A stretch of DNA of 64,000 nucleotides from Advenella sp048381675 (GTDB lineage: Bacteria; Pseudomonadota; Gammaproteobacteria; Burkholderiales; Burkholderiaceae_B), in NCBI RefSeq assembly GCF_048381675.1, contig NZ_JBLWIS010000004.1:124001-188000 (forward strand), in the 5' to 3' direction. Positions 44,935-53,975 of this stretch are shown here, in pieces. The position numbers and the translations under genes are program-made. The notes beneath the pieces are model-generated. The model did no database searches. It was not told the DNA's origin and was given only the letters and a program-made list of their open reading frames with translations. Position 1 is the stretch's first letter. Each line of letters begins with the position of its first letter.

Positions 44935-45903
44935 TTACAGTTTTGAAGGTTCAACACCCGCAGCTTTAGCGGCTTTACCCCAACTTTCAATTTCTTTTTC
45001 AATAAATGCCTGGCTTTCTTCCGGGCTGGCAATAAAAACTTCATTGCCAATGGTGGCCAATTTATCTTCCAGTTCGGGATCCTGCAAAATTTTGTTCATG
45101 GTTTTATTTAAGGTCTGGATCGCCTCATCGGGTGTACCGGTTGGGGCAATCAATGCAATCCATGCAGTCGCATCAAAATTGGGGACACCAAGTTTATCCA
45201 GTGGCTGCACGCCTTCAAAAGCCTGTGCGCCGCTTTTGTTGGCAACGGCAAAAACTTTAAGGCGACCATCCTGAACCAAAGGCTTGATTGCAGGAGCCGC
45301 TTCAAACATCACGCTGGTATCACCGCCTACCAGGCCAGCAACTGCAGCGGTAGCACCTCTGTAGGGAACATGCAGCAAGTTAAGGTCATTTGCCTGCTTG
45401 AACATTTCCATGGTTAAGTGATTGGTTAAGCCAATGCCACCAGAACCATAGTTGATTTTGCCCGGATTCTTTTTAATATAGTCAATTAGTTCTGGAACGG
45501 TATTGGCAGGAAAATCGCTACGGGTGACCAGAAACAAAGGCACCATGGATACCATGCCTATGGCGGTGAAATCTTTAGCCGGATCATAAGGCAAGTTGGT
45601 ATAAAGCGATGGATTGATGCCCAGTGGACCCGAGGCGGCAATTAACAAATTGTAACCATCGGGTTTATCGCGTTTGGCGGCTTCCACACCAATAATGCCA
45701 CCTGCACCGCCTTTGTTTTCAACTACAAAAGGCTGGCCCAGTTCTTTTGAAAACTGTTCTGCCAGCAAGCGGGCAATCACATCAGTGGTCTGACCGCTTG
45801 GGTAGGGTACGGTAATACGAACGCTTTTTTCAGGATAGGCGGCAAATGCGGCACCTGCACTAAGTGTGCAACCAAGTAAAACTGAAGCTATAAATTTCTT
45901 CAT
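44935..45903 (-). CDS. Bug-family TTT substrate-binding protein
   Basis: 322-residue periplasmic receptor. The signal peptide ends at about residue 22 (GAAFAAYPE). Family blocks are YPEKSVRITVPYPSGQTTD, KPDGYNLLIAASGPLG and ATAWIALIAPTGTPD. It lies downstream of a GntR regulator gene on the same strand (gap 68 bp) and is probably co-transcribed. Opposite the regulator runs a CoA-linked catabolic operon, so the receptor likely delivers its substrate. It is another receptor without its own tctAB. Confidence 0.93.
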   Translation of the reverse strand: MKKFIASVLLGCTLSAGAAFAAYPEKSVRITVPYPSGQTTDVIARLLAEQFSKELGQPFVVENKGGAGGIIGVEAAKRDKPDGYNLLIAASGPLGINPSLYTNLPYDPAKDFTAIGMVSMVPLFLVTRSDFPANTVPELIDYIKKNPGKINYGSGGIGLTNHLTMEMFKQANDLNLLHVPYRGATAAVAGLVGGDTSVMFEAAPAIKPLVQDGRLKVFAVANKSGAQAFEGVQPLDKLGVPNFDATAWIALIAPTGTPDEAIQTLNKTMNKILQDPELEDKLATIGNEVFIASPEESQAFIEKEIESWGKAAKAAGVEPSKL

Positions 45904-45971
45904 ATATTGTCTCCATAAGGAAGAATGAATAAGTTCTTTATTGAATAACAGCGTTTAATTAAACTTTTGGT

Positions 45972-46760
45972 TTACTCATTTTCTTTCTGCCATGTGGTAA
46001 TCAGGCGGAAATTGTTTTCAATATAGAAGTTGTCTGAGGCCGCCAGCAGGCGGTTTGTTTTATCAAAATAAACACGTGTAATTCGTAAAGCCAAGCCATC
46101 AGGTTTGAGTTGCAATGCCTGTATGCCTTGTTCAGGCATATGACATGCTCCTACTTCCTGGTGCACCTTCACGATTTCCTGGTTGAATTCTGTTTTCAAA
46201 AGCTCAAAAACACTGGGATGGTTACCTTTAAGGCGGTTTTTAAGGTTTTTGAAGGCAGGATTCAGGTAAATGTGCGAATAGGAAATCAGCAGATCGTTGC
46301 TGACCAGTTTGCGATAGGCATGCAAACGAACCAGTTTTTCGTTCACGGGGACAAGCAGCTGTTGCGCTATGTCGTGATCGGCCTGAATGGTTTCATGGGC
46401 AAATGGCTCAATCCGGGTTTGTGCGGTATAGAGCATTAAATCATTCATGGAACCAAAGGTTGACACATAGACTGACTGGTTTTGGATGGGGGTTGCCGAA
46501 TTGACAACCGTTCCGGTGCTGGGAGACCGGGTAATCATGCCTTTTTCGGCCAGACGGCGGGTTGCTTCACGAACCGTATGACGACTGACACCATAAATGG
46601 TGCCCAATTGTTCTTCGGTAGGCAAATAGCTGCCTACCGGATATTTGCCTGATTCAATATCCGTGAGCAAGGTTTGATGCAGCCAGGCGTAGCGGGGCAT
46701 CCGCTTGTTGCCGGATGCCCTGGGGATGGATTTTTTCAGGGTGACTGATTTTTCTTGCAT
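45972..46760 (-). CDS. GntR-family regulator, HutC/UTRA type
   Basis: 262-residue regulator. A winged helix-turn-helix at about residues 25-95 shows IESGKYPVGSYLPTEEQLGT and VSRHTVREATRRLAEKGMI. The C-terminal part is a UTRA ligand-binding domain (about 110-255). It is divergent from the enoyl-CoA hydratase/MmgE-PrpD/CaiB operon and upstream of the Bug gene, so it probably represses both directions until an acid or CoA intermediate binds. Confidence 0.92.
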   Translation of the reverse strand: MQEKSVTLKKSIPRASGNKRMPRYAWLHQTLLTDIESGKYPVGSYLPTEEQLGTIYGVSRHTVREATRRLAEKGMITRSPSTGTVVNSATPIQNQSVYVSTFGSMNDLMLYTAQTRIEPFAHETIQADHDIAQQLLVPVNEKLVRLHAYRKLVSNDLLISYSHIYLNPAFKNLKNRLKGNHPSVFELLKTEFNQEIVKVHQEVGACHMPEQGIQALQLKPDGLALRITRVYFDKTNRLLAASDNFYIENNFRLITTWQKENE

Positions 46761-46809
46761 GGCCGGATTCTTGAATATCTAGATGAAGGATCATAATTCA
46801 TATTTAATA

Positions 46810-46883
46810 TGCGTACAATTATAAATTATAAAAGTAATTGATTTAATTGAATTTAATCAATAAATATTTATAATGTACGTACA
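46810..46883. promoter_or_regulatory. Candidate GntR operators
   Basis: A perfect 10-bp palindrome TGTACGTACA lies at 46874-46883 and a matching half-site TGCGTACA at 46810-46817 in the 176-bp divergent gap. Short GTAC-centred dyads are usual for HutC-like GntR proteins. Two sites about 64 bp apart could control both promoters. Confidence 0.5.
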
Positions 46884-46936
46884 AATAAAAGTAAGTATAT
46901 TAACGCCTGTGAACATAAGTTTATATAGGGACAAAC

Positions 46937-47740
46937 ATGGCTTTTGAATTATCCGCATACGAAACAATAACAACCGAACTGCGTAATGAGCATGTGCTGG
47001 TGGTTACTCTTAACCGGCCATCTGCCGGCAACTCGCTGAATACCCAAATGGGCCATGATTTGCTGGATTTATGGAACCGCCTGACCGCTGATGCCGGGCA
47101 GGTGCGTTGTGTTATTTTGACCGGTGCACAAGAAAAAATATTTTGTGCCGGGGGCGATCTTAAAGAACGTAATGGCATGAGCCGGGAACAGTGGCAAAAG
47201 CAGCATGAACTGTTTGAACGCATGTATTGGACACTGGTAGATTTGCCAGTTCCCGTCATTGCAGCGGTAAACGGCCATGCTTATGGCGGAGGCTTTGAAA
47301 TGGCTTTAAGCTGCGATTTCATTTATGTCGGCAATCATGTCCGGTTTGCCTTGCCTGAAGTAGGGCTGGGTATCATGCCAGGTGCTGGCGGAACACAAAA
47401 CCTGCCACGCGCCATTGGTGAACGCCGTGCCAAGGAAATTCTCATGACCGGTAAACCTTTTACGGCGGCACAAGCGCTTGAGTGGGGCTTGGTCAATAAG
47501 GTTTGTGAGCCGGCCTCGGTGCTTGATGAGGCACTTGAAACGGCAATGGTCATTGCCGGCAATGCTCCGCTTTCAGTTAAGCAAATCAAGAAATCCGTGC
47601 GTTATGGTAGTCAAATGGAATTGCGCACTGCCTACCGTTTTGAGGTAGAGGCCTATAACCATTTGGTTGAAACTGAAGACCGCTACGAAGGTGTGCTGGC
47701 TTTCAATGAAAAACGCAAGCCGGTTTTCAAGGGCAAATAA
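46937..47740 (+). CDS. Enoyl-CoA hydratase/isomerase family protein
   Basis: 267-residue crotonase-fold enzyme. The oxyanion-hole segments FCAGGDL and AYGGGFEMALSCD are visible, and both catalytic glutamates are retained (FEMAL and ALPEVGLG). That supports hydration of an enoyl-CoA rather than a degenerate crotonase. First gene of a three-gene operon with MmgE/PrpD (2-bp gap) and CaiB. Confidence 0.92.
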   Translation: MAFELSAYETITTELRNEHVLVVTLNRPSAGNSLNTQMGHDLLDLWNRLTADAGQVRCVILTGAQEKIFCAGGDLKERNGMSREQWQKQHELFERMYWTLVDLPVPVIAAVNGHAYGGGFEMALSCDFIYVGNHVRFALPEVGLGIMPGAGGTQNLPRAIGERRAKEILMTGKPFTAAQALEWGLVNKVCEPASVLDEALETAMVIAGNAPLSVKQIKKSVRYGSQMELRTAYRFEVEAYNHLVETEDRYEGVLAFNEKRKPVFKGK

Positions 47741-47742
47741 GA

Positions 47743-49134
47743 ATGAGACAAATGAATAGCTTGACCCAGGATATTGTTCATTTCATCAGCCAATTTGATC
47801 ACTACAAGATTGATCCAGCGGCATATCGGCTGGCCAAAATTGGCATTATGGATAGTATCGCCTGCATGTTTGCCGGCAGTGAAGAGCCGGTGGTTCAAAT
47901 TCTGGCTACCCACTTTTGTCAGCGGACAGGTAATGGACAAACAGAGGTAGCCGTACCTTTTCTGGGACAAAAAAGCTTGCCACTGGAACAGGCCGCCTGC
48001 CTGTGGGCAACTGCGGCTCATGCACTTGACTACGATGATGTGGCCATGTCAGCCCATCCCAGTACGGTCCTGATGCCGGTGGTGATGACGGGGGCGTTTA
48101 ATTTTTCGGCTTCAGGACAGGCCGTGTTAAACGCTTATATTTTGGGTTATGAGGTTTGGGCCGAACTGTTTACCCGTGAAAAAGATCCTTACCATATCAA
48201 GGGCTGGCATCCAACCGCTATTTTTGGAACGGTTGCCGGTGCTGCCGCTTATGCTTATTTAAGCCGTTTGCCCCAAGAGAAAATCGCCAATGCGCTGGGT
48301 CTTGCTGCCAGCATGGCTAGTGGCCTGGTGGCCAATTTTGGTACCATGACCAAACCGTTGCATGCCGGACGGGCAGCCAGCATGGCCATAGAGGCTGTGG
48401 AACTGGCCCGTGCAGGCATTACGGCTTGCCCTGATATTTTCGAGCATAAAGCGGGTTTTCTGAAAGCCGTTTCACCGGCTGGCAATGTGGATACCGGTAG
48501 TCCAGCCGAATTGGGCAAAACCTGGCGTTTGGCGCAACAGGGGCTGAATATCAAGCAATATCCGGTTTGTTATTCCGGCCATCGGGTTATAGACGGTACC
48601 CTTGAAATTATCAATAAAGAAAATTTCAATCTTGAAGAAATTGCAAGCATTACTGCAACGATTGGCCGACCACAAGCGTCCATGTTAAGGAACCCGTGCC
48701 CGGAAACGGGGCTTGAGGCAAAATTCAGCCTTGAGTTTGACATTGCCTGCGCACTGCTGGTTCGCAAAGTGGGGCTGGCAGAATTAAGTGATGATTTTGT
48801 ACGCAGGCCTGATTTGCTGGCTATCTACCCTAAAATTAAAATTGATATCACCGATGTGCTTGATCCGGCCGATACCGCCTTTGCCCTTAATGACCGGGTC
48901 GTGATTGTCTTGAAGGATGGTCGTGTTTTTGATTCGGGGGATATCCGTTATCCGGTTGGACATGCCAATTTGCCGCTGGATACTAATAAGCTGCAGGCCA
49001 AATTCATGGATTGCCTGCAGATTTGGGAAAACAACATGGACATTTCCGGCAAGGCACAGCCACTTTATGACGCGTTGTCAGCGCTGGAAAAACAGGAAAA
49101 TATCCGTGTCGCCATTGATGGGATTCTTGCCTGA
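47743..49134 (+). CDS. MmgE/PrpD family protein
   Basis: 463-residue protein of the family that includes 2-methylcitrate dehydratase (PrpD) and cis-aconitate decarboxylase. Conserved blocks are KIGIMDSIACMFAG, HALDYDDVAMSAHPSTVLMP, the GWHPTAIFGTVAGAAA segment and KQYPVCYSGHRVIDG. It starts 2 bp after the hydratase. With a CoA-transferase and hydratase, and no prpB or prpC, a standard methylcitrate cycle is unlikely. Dehydration or decarboxylation of another di- or tricarboxylic acid is more plausible (inference). Confidence 0.9.
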   Translation: MRQMNSLTQDIVHFISQFDHYKIDPAAYRLAKIGIMDSIACMFAGSEEPVVQILATHFCQRTGNGQTEVAVPFLGQKSLPLEQAACLWATAAHALDYDDVAMSAHPSTVLMPVVMTGAFNFSASGQAVLNAYILGYEVWAELFTREKDPYHIKGWHPTAIFGTVAGAAAYAYLSRLPQEKIANALGLAASMASGLVANFGTMTKPLHAGRAASMAIEAVELARAGITACPDIFEHKAGFLKAVSPAGNVDTGSPAELGKTWRLAQQGLNIKQYPVCYSGHRVIDGTLEIINKENFNLEEIASITATIGRPQASMLRNPCPETGLEAKFSLEFDIACALLVRKVGLAELSDDFVRRPDLLAIYPKIKIDITDVLDPADTAFALNDRVVIVLKDGRVFDSGDIRYPVGHANLPLDTNKLQAKFMDCLQIWENNMDISGKAQPLYDALSALEKQENIRVAIDGILA

Positions 49135-49194
49135 ACCCATTACGCGACAGATTCGTTCTTCATGGCAGGGAAAACTGTCAATAGTGGAAAAATC

Positions 49195-50394
49195 ATGAAT
49201 ACGCTTGCTTCAGAACCCCGCGGTCCGCTTAAAGGTATCCGCATTATTGACTTGACATCGGTGGTGATGGGGCCGTTTACCACCCAGATTCTGGCGGATC
49301 TGGGGGCTGATGTCATCAAGATCGAGTCACCTGCCGGCGACACGACCCGTAATATGGGTTATCGGCAGAATAAAGGCATGGGGGCCAATTTTCTGCACCT
49401 GAACCGCAACAAGCGGTCGGTCATGCTTGACCTTAAAACCGTGGAAGGCCGTGCAGCCTGTTTGGCCCTGGCAAAAACCGCCGATGTCTTTTTGTACAAT
49501 GTGCGTCCGCAGGCCATGGACAGGCTGGGCTTGTCTTATGAGGCGGTAAAAGCGGTTAATCCTGCGATTGTATATGTGGGGGCTTATGGCTTTGGCAATG
49601 AAGGTCCTTATGCCGGTCGCCCGGCCTATGATGACCTTATCCAGGGTATGACGGGCATTCCGTCCCTGTACAGCCAGCAAACTGGCATGCCACCACGCTA
49701 TGTGCCCCTGACCATGGCCGATCGTATCGTGGGCATGCATGTGGGAATTGCCTGTCTGGCGGGTGTATTGGAAAGCCGACAATCAGGGCAAGGCCAATCG
49801 ATTGAAGTTCCCATGTTCGAAACCATGGCACAGTTTGTCCTGAATGATCATCTTGGCGGGGCCACGTTTGAGCCGGCCAAAGGTGAAATGGGTTATTCTC
49901 GTCTGCTGGTGGAGCCACGCAAGCCTTATCAGGCTGCTGACGGCTACGTTTGCGTGATTGTGCATACTGATGGACACTGGCAGCGTTTCCTGACACTGGT
50001 GGGGCGGCAGGACCTTCTGGCAGCCGGTTCTGTTTTCGAGTCGGTGGAGTCCCGGGCACGGCATGTGAACCAGGTGTATGGTTTCCTCGCAGATATGATT
50101 TTGGGCCACACCGTTGCCTATTGGGTTGAAACCCTGGCGGCGGTGGATATCCCGGTGGCACACTTGAATGATGTTGAAGATCTGCTGGCGGATCCTCATT
50201 TGCACGCAACGGGGCAGATTGTAAAAATTGTGCATCCCACCGAAGGCAATTTACGTACCGTAGCGCCAGTGGGCAATTATTCGCGTACGCCGCCAGGCAT
50301 TTACCGGCATGCGCCCAATCTGGGAGAAAATACCGAAGAAGTCTTGCGTGAAGTGGGTTTTTTACCCGAATCTAGCCCGCCTTGCGAAAAGTGA
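49195..50394 (+). CDS. CaiB/BaiF family III CoA-transferase
   Basis: About 399 residues from ATG 49195. The N-terminus PLKGIRIIDLTSVVMGPF fits the family from this start; an in-frame ATG at 49162 adds 11 residues without an SD site and is less likely. The catalytic Asp is expected in ADRIVGMHVGIACLAG. NRNKRSVMLDL is the usual loop. It would load CoA on the acid for the hydratase. The 3' end overlaps the convergent alkB gene by 23 bp. Confidence 0.9.
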   Translation: MNTLASEPRGPLKGIRIIDLTSVVMGPFTTQILADLGADVIKIESPAGDTTRNMGYRQNKGMGANFLHLNRNKRSVMLDLKTVEGRAACLALAKTADVFLYNVRPQAMDRLGLSYEAVKAVNPAIVYVGAYGFGNEGPYAGRPAYDDLIQGMTGIPSLYSQQTGMPPRYVPLTMADRIVGMHVGIACLAGVLESRQSGQGQSIEVPMFETMAQFVLNDHLGGATFEPAKGEMGYSRLLVEPRKPYQAADGYVCVIVHTDGHWQRFLTLVGRQDLLAAGSVFESVESRARHVNQVYGFLADMILGHTVAYWVETLAAVDIPVAHLNDVEDLLADPHLHATGQIVKIVHPTEGNLRTVAPVGNYSRTPPGIYRHAPNLGENTEEVLREVGFLPESSPPCEK

Positions 50395-51019
50395 AATTCA
50401 GGCGCACGCTGCCCAGCAGGGGGTGTGGTTTGTCTTTTAGCGGCAATATGCCGTGATAACGCAGCCGGTCGGGGCCACCCCAAACCAAAACGTCACCGTG
50501 CAAGAGCGGAATGCGTTCGGTCTTGTCGGTACGTTGCAGGCCGCCAAACAGAAAAACGGCCGGCATGCCCAAGGAAACGGAAACGATGGGTGCGCTAAAG
50601 TCGCGTTCATCTTTGTCTTGATGCAAAGTAAGCCTTGAGCCAGGCAGGTAGCGGTTGATCAGGCAGGCATCAGGCTCGAAACCGGCAAAACCGGCAGTGG
50701 CTGCAGCCTCACTAGCCAGTTTCATGAAGACGCCAGGGATGCCAGGCCAGGCTTTTCCGCTAAGCGGATCTGTTGGCGAATAACGATAGCCCGATTCATC
50801 ACTGGTCCAGCCAAAGCGCCCGCAATTGGTAAGAGCCACCGACATGGTGAAACCACCTGGTGTGGTCATGTGGCGAAATGGCGAGGTTTGTTGCAATGTT
50901 TGTATGGCATTCAGCAATTCCGGAGCGGATGCCAGTGCGTACCCCCTTAGCACCCAGGCGGCGGGGCCGATCTGTTCATGTTCACCGGTGGTTTCGTTGG
51001 CAAAAAGGTCGTACATCAT
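50372..51019 (-). CDS. alkB: AlkB-type DNA repair dioxygenase
   Basis: 215-residue Fe(II)/2-oxoglutarate enzyme that removes methyl lesions (1-methyladenine, 3-methylcytosine) from DNA. The iron ligands are His and Asp in LHQDKDERD and a distal His in RYHGIL; the 2-oxoglutarate Arg is in SVRLNFTFR. NRYLPGSRLTLH matches AlkB. It is not linked to an ada gene. Convergent with and overlapping the CaiB gene, so antisense transcripts may form. Confidence 0.95.
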   Translation of the reverse strand: MMYDLFANETTGEHEQIGPAAWVLRGYALASAPELLNAIQTLQQTSPFRHMTTPGGFTMSVALTNCGRFGWTSDESGYRYSPTDPLSGKAWPGIPGVFMKLASEAAATAGFAGFEPDACLINRYLPGSRLTLHQDKDERDFSAPIVSVSLGMPAVFLFGGLQRTDKTERIPLLHGDVLVWGGPDRLRYHGILPLKDKPHPLLGSVRLNFTFRKAG

Positions 51020-51163
51020 GGCGGCTGTTGCATTCAGGTGGATGACTTTAATTTTACCGTAATCACTTATTGCACTGATGTTAAGGTGGCTGTCTGTCCG
51101 GAATGCTTAAAATGATTGTCCGATTGCGGTTAAAATTATCGTCTTTGAACGGAGAACGATTGA

Positions 51164-52150
51164 ATGAGTCAGAAAATCAGAGTGGGTATTGCCGGTTATG
51201 GCAATTTGGGCCGTGGTACGGAACTTGCCATTGCAAAAACACCCGATATGGAATTGGTGGGTGTGTTTACACGCCGTGATCCGGCCGGTGTTTCATTGGT
51301 TAATAAAAACGTGCCTGTTTACAAGCTGGACGATATTGCCCAATTCCAGGACAAGATAGATGTACTGGTATTGTGCGGTGGTTCAAAAAGCGATTTGCCT
51401 GAGCAGGGGCCTGCCCTTTCTGCCTTGTTCAATACCGTTGACAGCTTTGATACCCATGCCAAAATTCCCGAGTATTTTGAAGCCGTCAATAATTCCGCTG
51501 AACTGGCTGGCAAGACCTCACTGATTGCCATTGGCTGGGATCCGGGCCTGTTTTCAATTAACCGCCTTTTGGGCGAAGCCATTTTGCCAGAAGGCGCCAC
51601 TTACACTTTCTGGGGCAAGGGCTTGAGCCAGGGGCACTCTGATGCGATCCGTCGCTTGCCGGGCGTTAAAGCCGGGGTGCAATATACCATTCCGGTGGAT
51701 GAAGCAATGGAAAAGGTACGTAGTGGTACCATGCCGGTTTTAAGTACCCGTGAAAAACACAAGCGCGATTGTTATGTGGTATTGGCAGAAGGTGCCAGTG
51801 CCAGCGAAGTTGAACAGTCTATCGTAACCATGCCCGATTATTTTGCGGATTACGATACGACGGTTACCTTTATTACCGAAGAAGAACTTAAGCGTGATCA
51901 CGCGGCCATGCCGCATGGCGGGTTCGTGATTCGCAGTGGCAAAACCGGTACTGGCACCAATCAGGTAATGGAGTACTCATTGGCGCTGGACAGCAATCCT
52001 GAATTTACCTCTAGTGTATTGGTTGCCTATGCCCGTGCTGCTTATAAGTTGAACCAGATGGGACAAACCGGTGCAAAAACCGCGTTTGACGTGCCTCCAG
52101 GCTTGCTGTCGCCCAAGAGTGCTGCCGATTTGCGTAAAGAGCTGCTGTAA
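51164..52150 (+). CDS. ddh: meso-Diaminopimelate D-dehydrogenase
   Basis: 328-residue NADPH enzyme that makes meso-DAP from tetrahydrodipicolinate in one step, bypassing four genes of the succinylase route. The N-terminal Rossmann segment is VGIAGYGNLGRGTE, and the hallmark blocks GWDPGLFSINR and FWGKGLSQGHSDAIRR are intact. DDH is sporadic in bacteria. It stands alone with its own upstream gap and terminator, with no lysine genes nearby. Confidence 0.95.
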   Translation: MSQKIRVGIAGYGNLGRGTELAIAKTPDMELVGVFTRRDPAGVSLVNKNVPVYKLDDIAQFQDKIDVLVLCGGSKSDLPEQGPALSALFNTVDSFDTHAKIPEYFEAVNNSAELAGKTSLIAIGWDPGLFSINRLLGEAILPEGATYTFWGKGLSQGHSDAIRRLPGVKAGVQYTIPVDEAMEKVRSGTMPVLSTREKHKRDCYVVLAEGASASEVEQSIVTMPDYFADYDTTVTFITEEELKRDHAAMPHGGFVIRSGKTGTGTNQVMEYSLALDSNPEFTSSVLVAYARAAYKLNQMGQTGAKTAFDVPPGLLSPKSAADLRKELL

Positions 52151-52235
52151 ATTCCTTGTATCTACGCAGGAGCGTGGATACTAATGCAGAGGATCTTGAT
52201 TAATCAGATTCAGCAAAAATTAATCAGATCCAGCG

Positions 52236-52273
52236 AAAACCGCCACCGTATTCATTTTTACGGTGGCGGTTTT
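52236..52273. terminator. Bidirectional terminator between ddh and the NAD(P)HX dehydratase gene
   Basis: A perfect 14-bp stem (AAAACCGCCACCGT with its complement) with a 10-base loop is followed by TTTTATT. Just upstream lies a 20-bp imperfect direct repeat (52198-52217 and 52220-52239) starting TTAATCAGAT. Confidence 0.85.
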
Positions 52274-52343
52274 TTTATTGTTAAGAAGGTTTTTCATAAA
52301 ATTCCGGGGTTTTTACAAGAGGTTTTTTGGCTATGGGTGCAGG

Positions 52344-53198
52344 TCAAAATGGCAGGGTGATCAGGTTGCGAACCGTTCTGGCTGCTTCCAGTACGTCGCC
52401 AGCCGTCATGCCAATAGGGCCAGTGCCTTGGGTTACCAGGAAATCGGCAGCGGCACCATGCAGCCATACTGCCCCGGCAATGGCCTGTTCGGTGACAATG
52501 CCCTGTGCCAGGCAGGCACCAATCATGCCGGCCAGTACGTCTCCGGTGCCTGCAGTGGATAGGCCCGGGTTGCCGCTATGGTTTACCGTGGTTTCACCAT
52601 TGGGGGTACAGATAACCGTTTGATGGCCTTTTAGGACGGTCCAGGCGGCATATTTGGCGGAAATCTGCTGGGCTGACAGCTTGCGGTCTTTTTGAATATC
52701 GGCGGTGGTGCATCCCAACAGCCGTGCCGCTTCACTGGGGTGTGGCGTTAATACCAGTGGTGCCTTGGCATGGGAAAGGGCAAACGCGTGTTCAGACAGC
52801 AAGGTCAAGGCATCGGCGTCCAGCACAATAGTTGTATTGGGATAACGGTTGAAGAGGGTAGCAAGGCAATTTTGTGCCAGGGGTGTCAGTCCCATGCCGC
52901 AACCGGCTACCCAGGTGCTGATATCTTCCTTACCCAGCAGCTTGCCCGCCGTGTTCAGCATCAGCTCGGGTTGTACCGGGTCAACTTCTAGTGGTTGGTT
53001 ATCTTGGGTAAAGCCAATATGCACCCGGCCAGTGCCTTGTTTAAGGGCGGCCCGGGCGGCCAGCAGGGCGGCCCCCACCATGTTCTTGCCACCCGCCAGA
53101 ATGCCCAGGGTGCCAAAGTTGCCTTTGTGGCTGTCTTGTGGCCTGGGCTGGCACAATGCAGGGAAATGTTGTTGGGCAAAGGTGGCAAGTTCAGTCAT
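52344..53198 (-). CDS. nnrD: ADP-dependent NAD(P)H-hydrate dehydratase
   Basis: 284-residue ribokinase-fold repair enzyme that restores hydrated NAD(P)H. Diagnostic motifs are IVLDADALTLLS, VLTPHPSEAARLLG, VLKGHQTVI and AGTGDVLAGMIG. The N-terminal epimerase (NnrE/YjeF-N) domain found fused in E. coli NnrDE is missing, so the epimerase must come from a separate gene. It is 11 bp after a methyltransferase gene on the same strand. Confidence 0.92.
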   Translation of the reverse strand: MTELATFAQQHFPALCQPRPQDSHKGNFGTLGILAGGKNMVGAALLAARAALKQGTGRVHIGFTQDNQPLEVDPVQPELMLNTAGKLLGKEDISTWVAGCGMGLTPLAQNCLATLFNRYPNTTIVLDADALTLLSEHAFALSHAKAPLVLTPHPSEAARLLGCTTADIQKDRKLSAQQISAKYAAWTVLKGHQTVICTPNGETTVNHSGNPGLSTAGTGDVLAGMIGACLAQGIVTEQAIAGAVWLHGAAADFLVTQGTGPIGMTAGDVLEAARTVRNLITLPF

Positions 53199-53209
53199 TA
53201 TTGGCAGTC

Positions 53210-53854
53210 TCAGATGTCTTGGGCATTATGGGTAGTGGCGGGCTCACTGCTGGAAAAAACCACATAGCTCCAGTGAATTTCATTGCGGCCCAGCGTGTCG
53301 CCTTTGTGAACGCTGTGATGCAGCAGGTGCAGGCCATGTGCCTTGCCCAGTTCAATAACTTCCTCGTCGGCAATATCAAACATATGGCGGTCGGCCGGTA
53401 CCGGGCCATGGCGCAGGGACAGGGACATGACGCCACCGGGCAGCAGCAGGTTTGTGCAGGTGTGCATGGCGGTTTCCCTTTCCTCGGGGGTCAGGTGCAT
53501 CCATACCGCAGTGAGCAGTAGCAGGTCATATTTTTTGTGGCTGGCGGTAACCTTGTGCAAATGGGGCAGGTTGTCGTCAATCCAGTTGATCTGTTCATTG
53601 GCGTGCAGTTGCTGGCCGTGTTCACGCATGCCCGTGGTGGGTTCAACGGCATCCACAAAATGGCCTGCCTGTGCCAGGGCCGCTGCGTCACGGCCGGTAC
53701 CTGCACCGATATCCAGAATGCTGGCCAGTTTCTGGTGGATGGGGTAAAACCGCATCACTGGCTTGTGGACCTTTTCAAAAGTGACGCTTTCGTAGTCTTT
53801 GACAAATTTTTCTGGCCTTTCGGCGTAACCGCGTGTACCGGGAACAGATGACAT
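53210..53854 (-). CDS. Class I SAM-dependent methyltransferase
   Basis: 214-residue Rossmann-like methyltransferase. The SAM site is ILDIGAGTGRDAAAL followed by acidic loop VDAVEPT; NLPHL and LLLTAVWMHL mark later strands. Substrate-binding part is short, so a small molecule is likely. It precedes nnrD by 11 bp and is probably co-transcribed. I do not recognise the target. Confidence 0.88.
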   Translation of the reverse strand: MSSVPGTRGYAERPEKFVKDYESVTFEKVHKPVMRFYPIHQKLASILDIGAGTGRDAAALAQAGHFVDAVEPTTGMREHGQQLHANEQINWIDDNLPHLHKVTASHKKYDLLLLTAVWMHLTPEERETAMHTCTNLLLPGGVMSLSLRHGPVPADRHMFDIADEEVIELGKAHGLHLLHHSVHKGDTLGRNEIHWSYVVFSSSEPATTHNAQDI

Positions 53855-53975
53855 GGTGTTTATGTAATATAAAGAATGTTAAAAAGTTGGGATAATCATA
53901 GCGCAATCATGGACGGTGGGAAACCAGGACATTCAGCCCATGGTTTGGCATGTAAGTTAATACTTAGGGAAAAGC

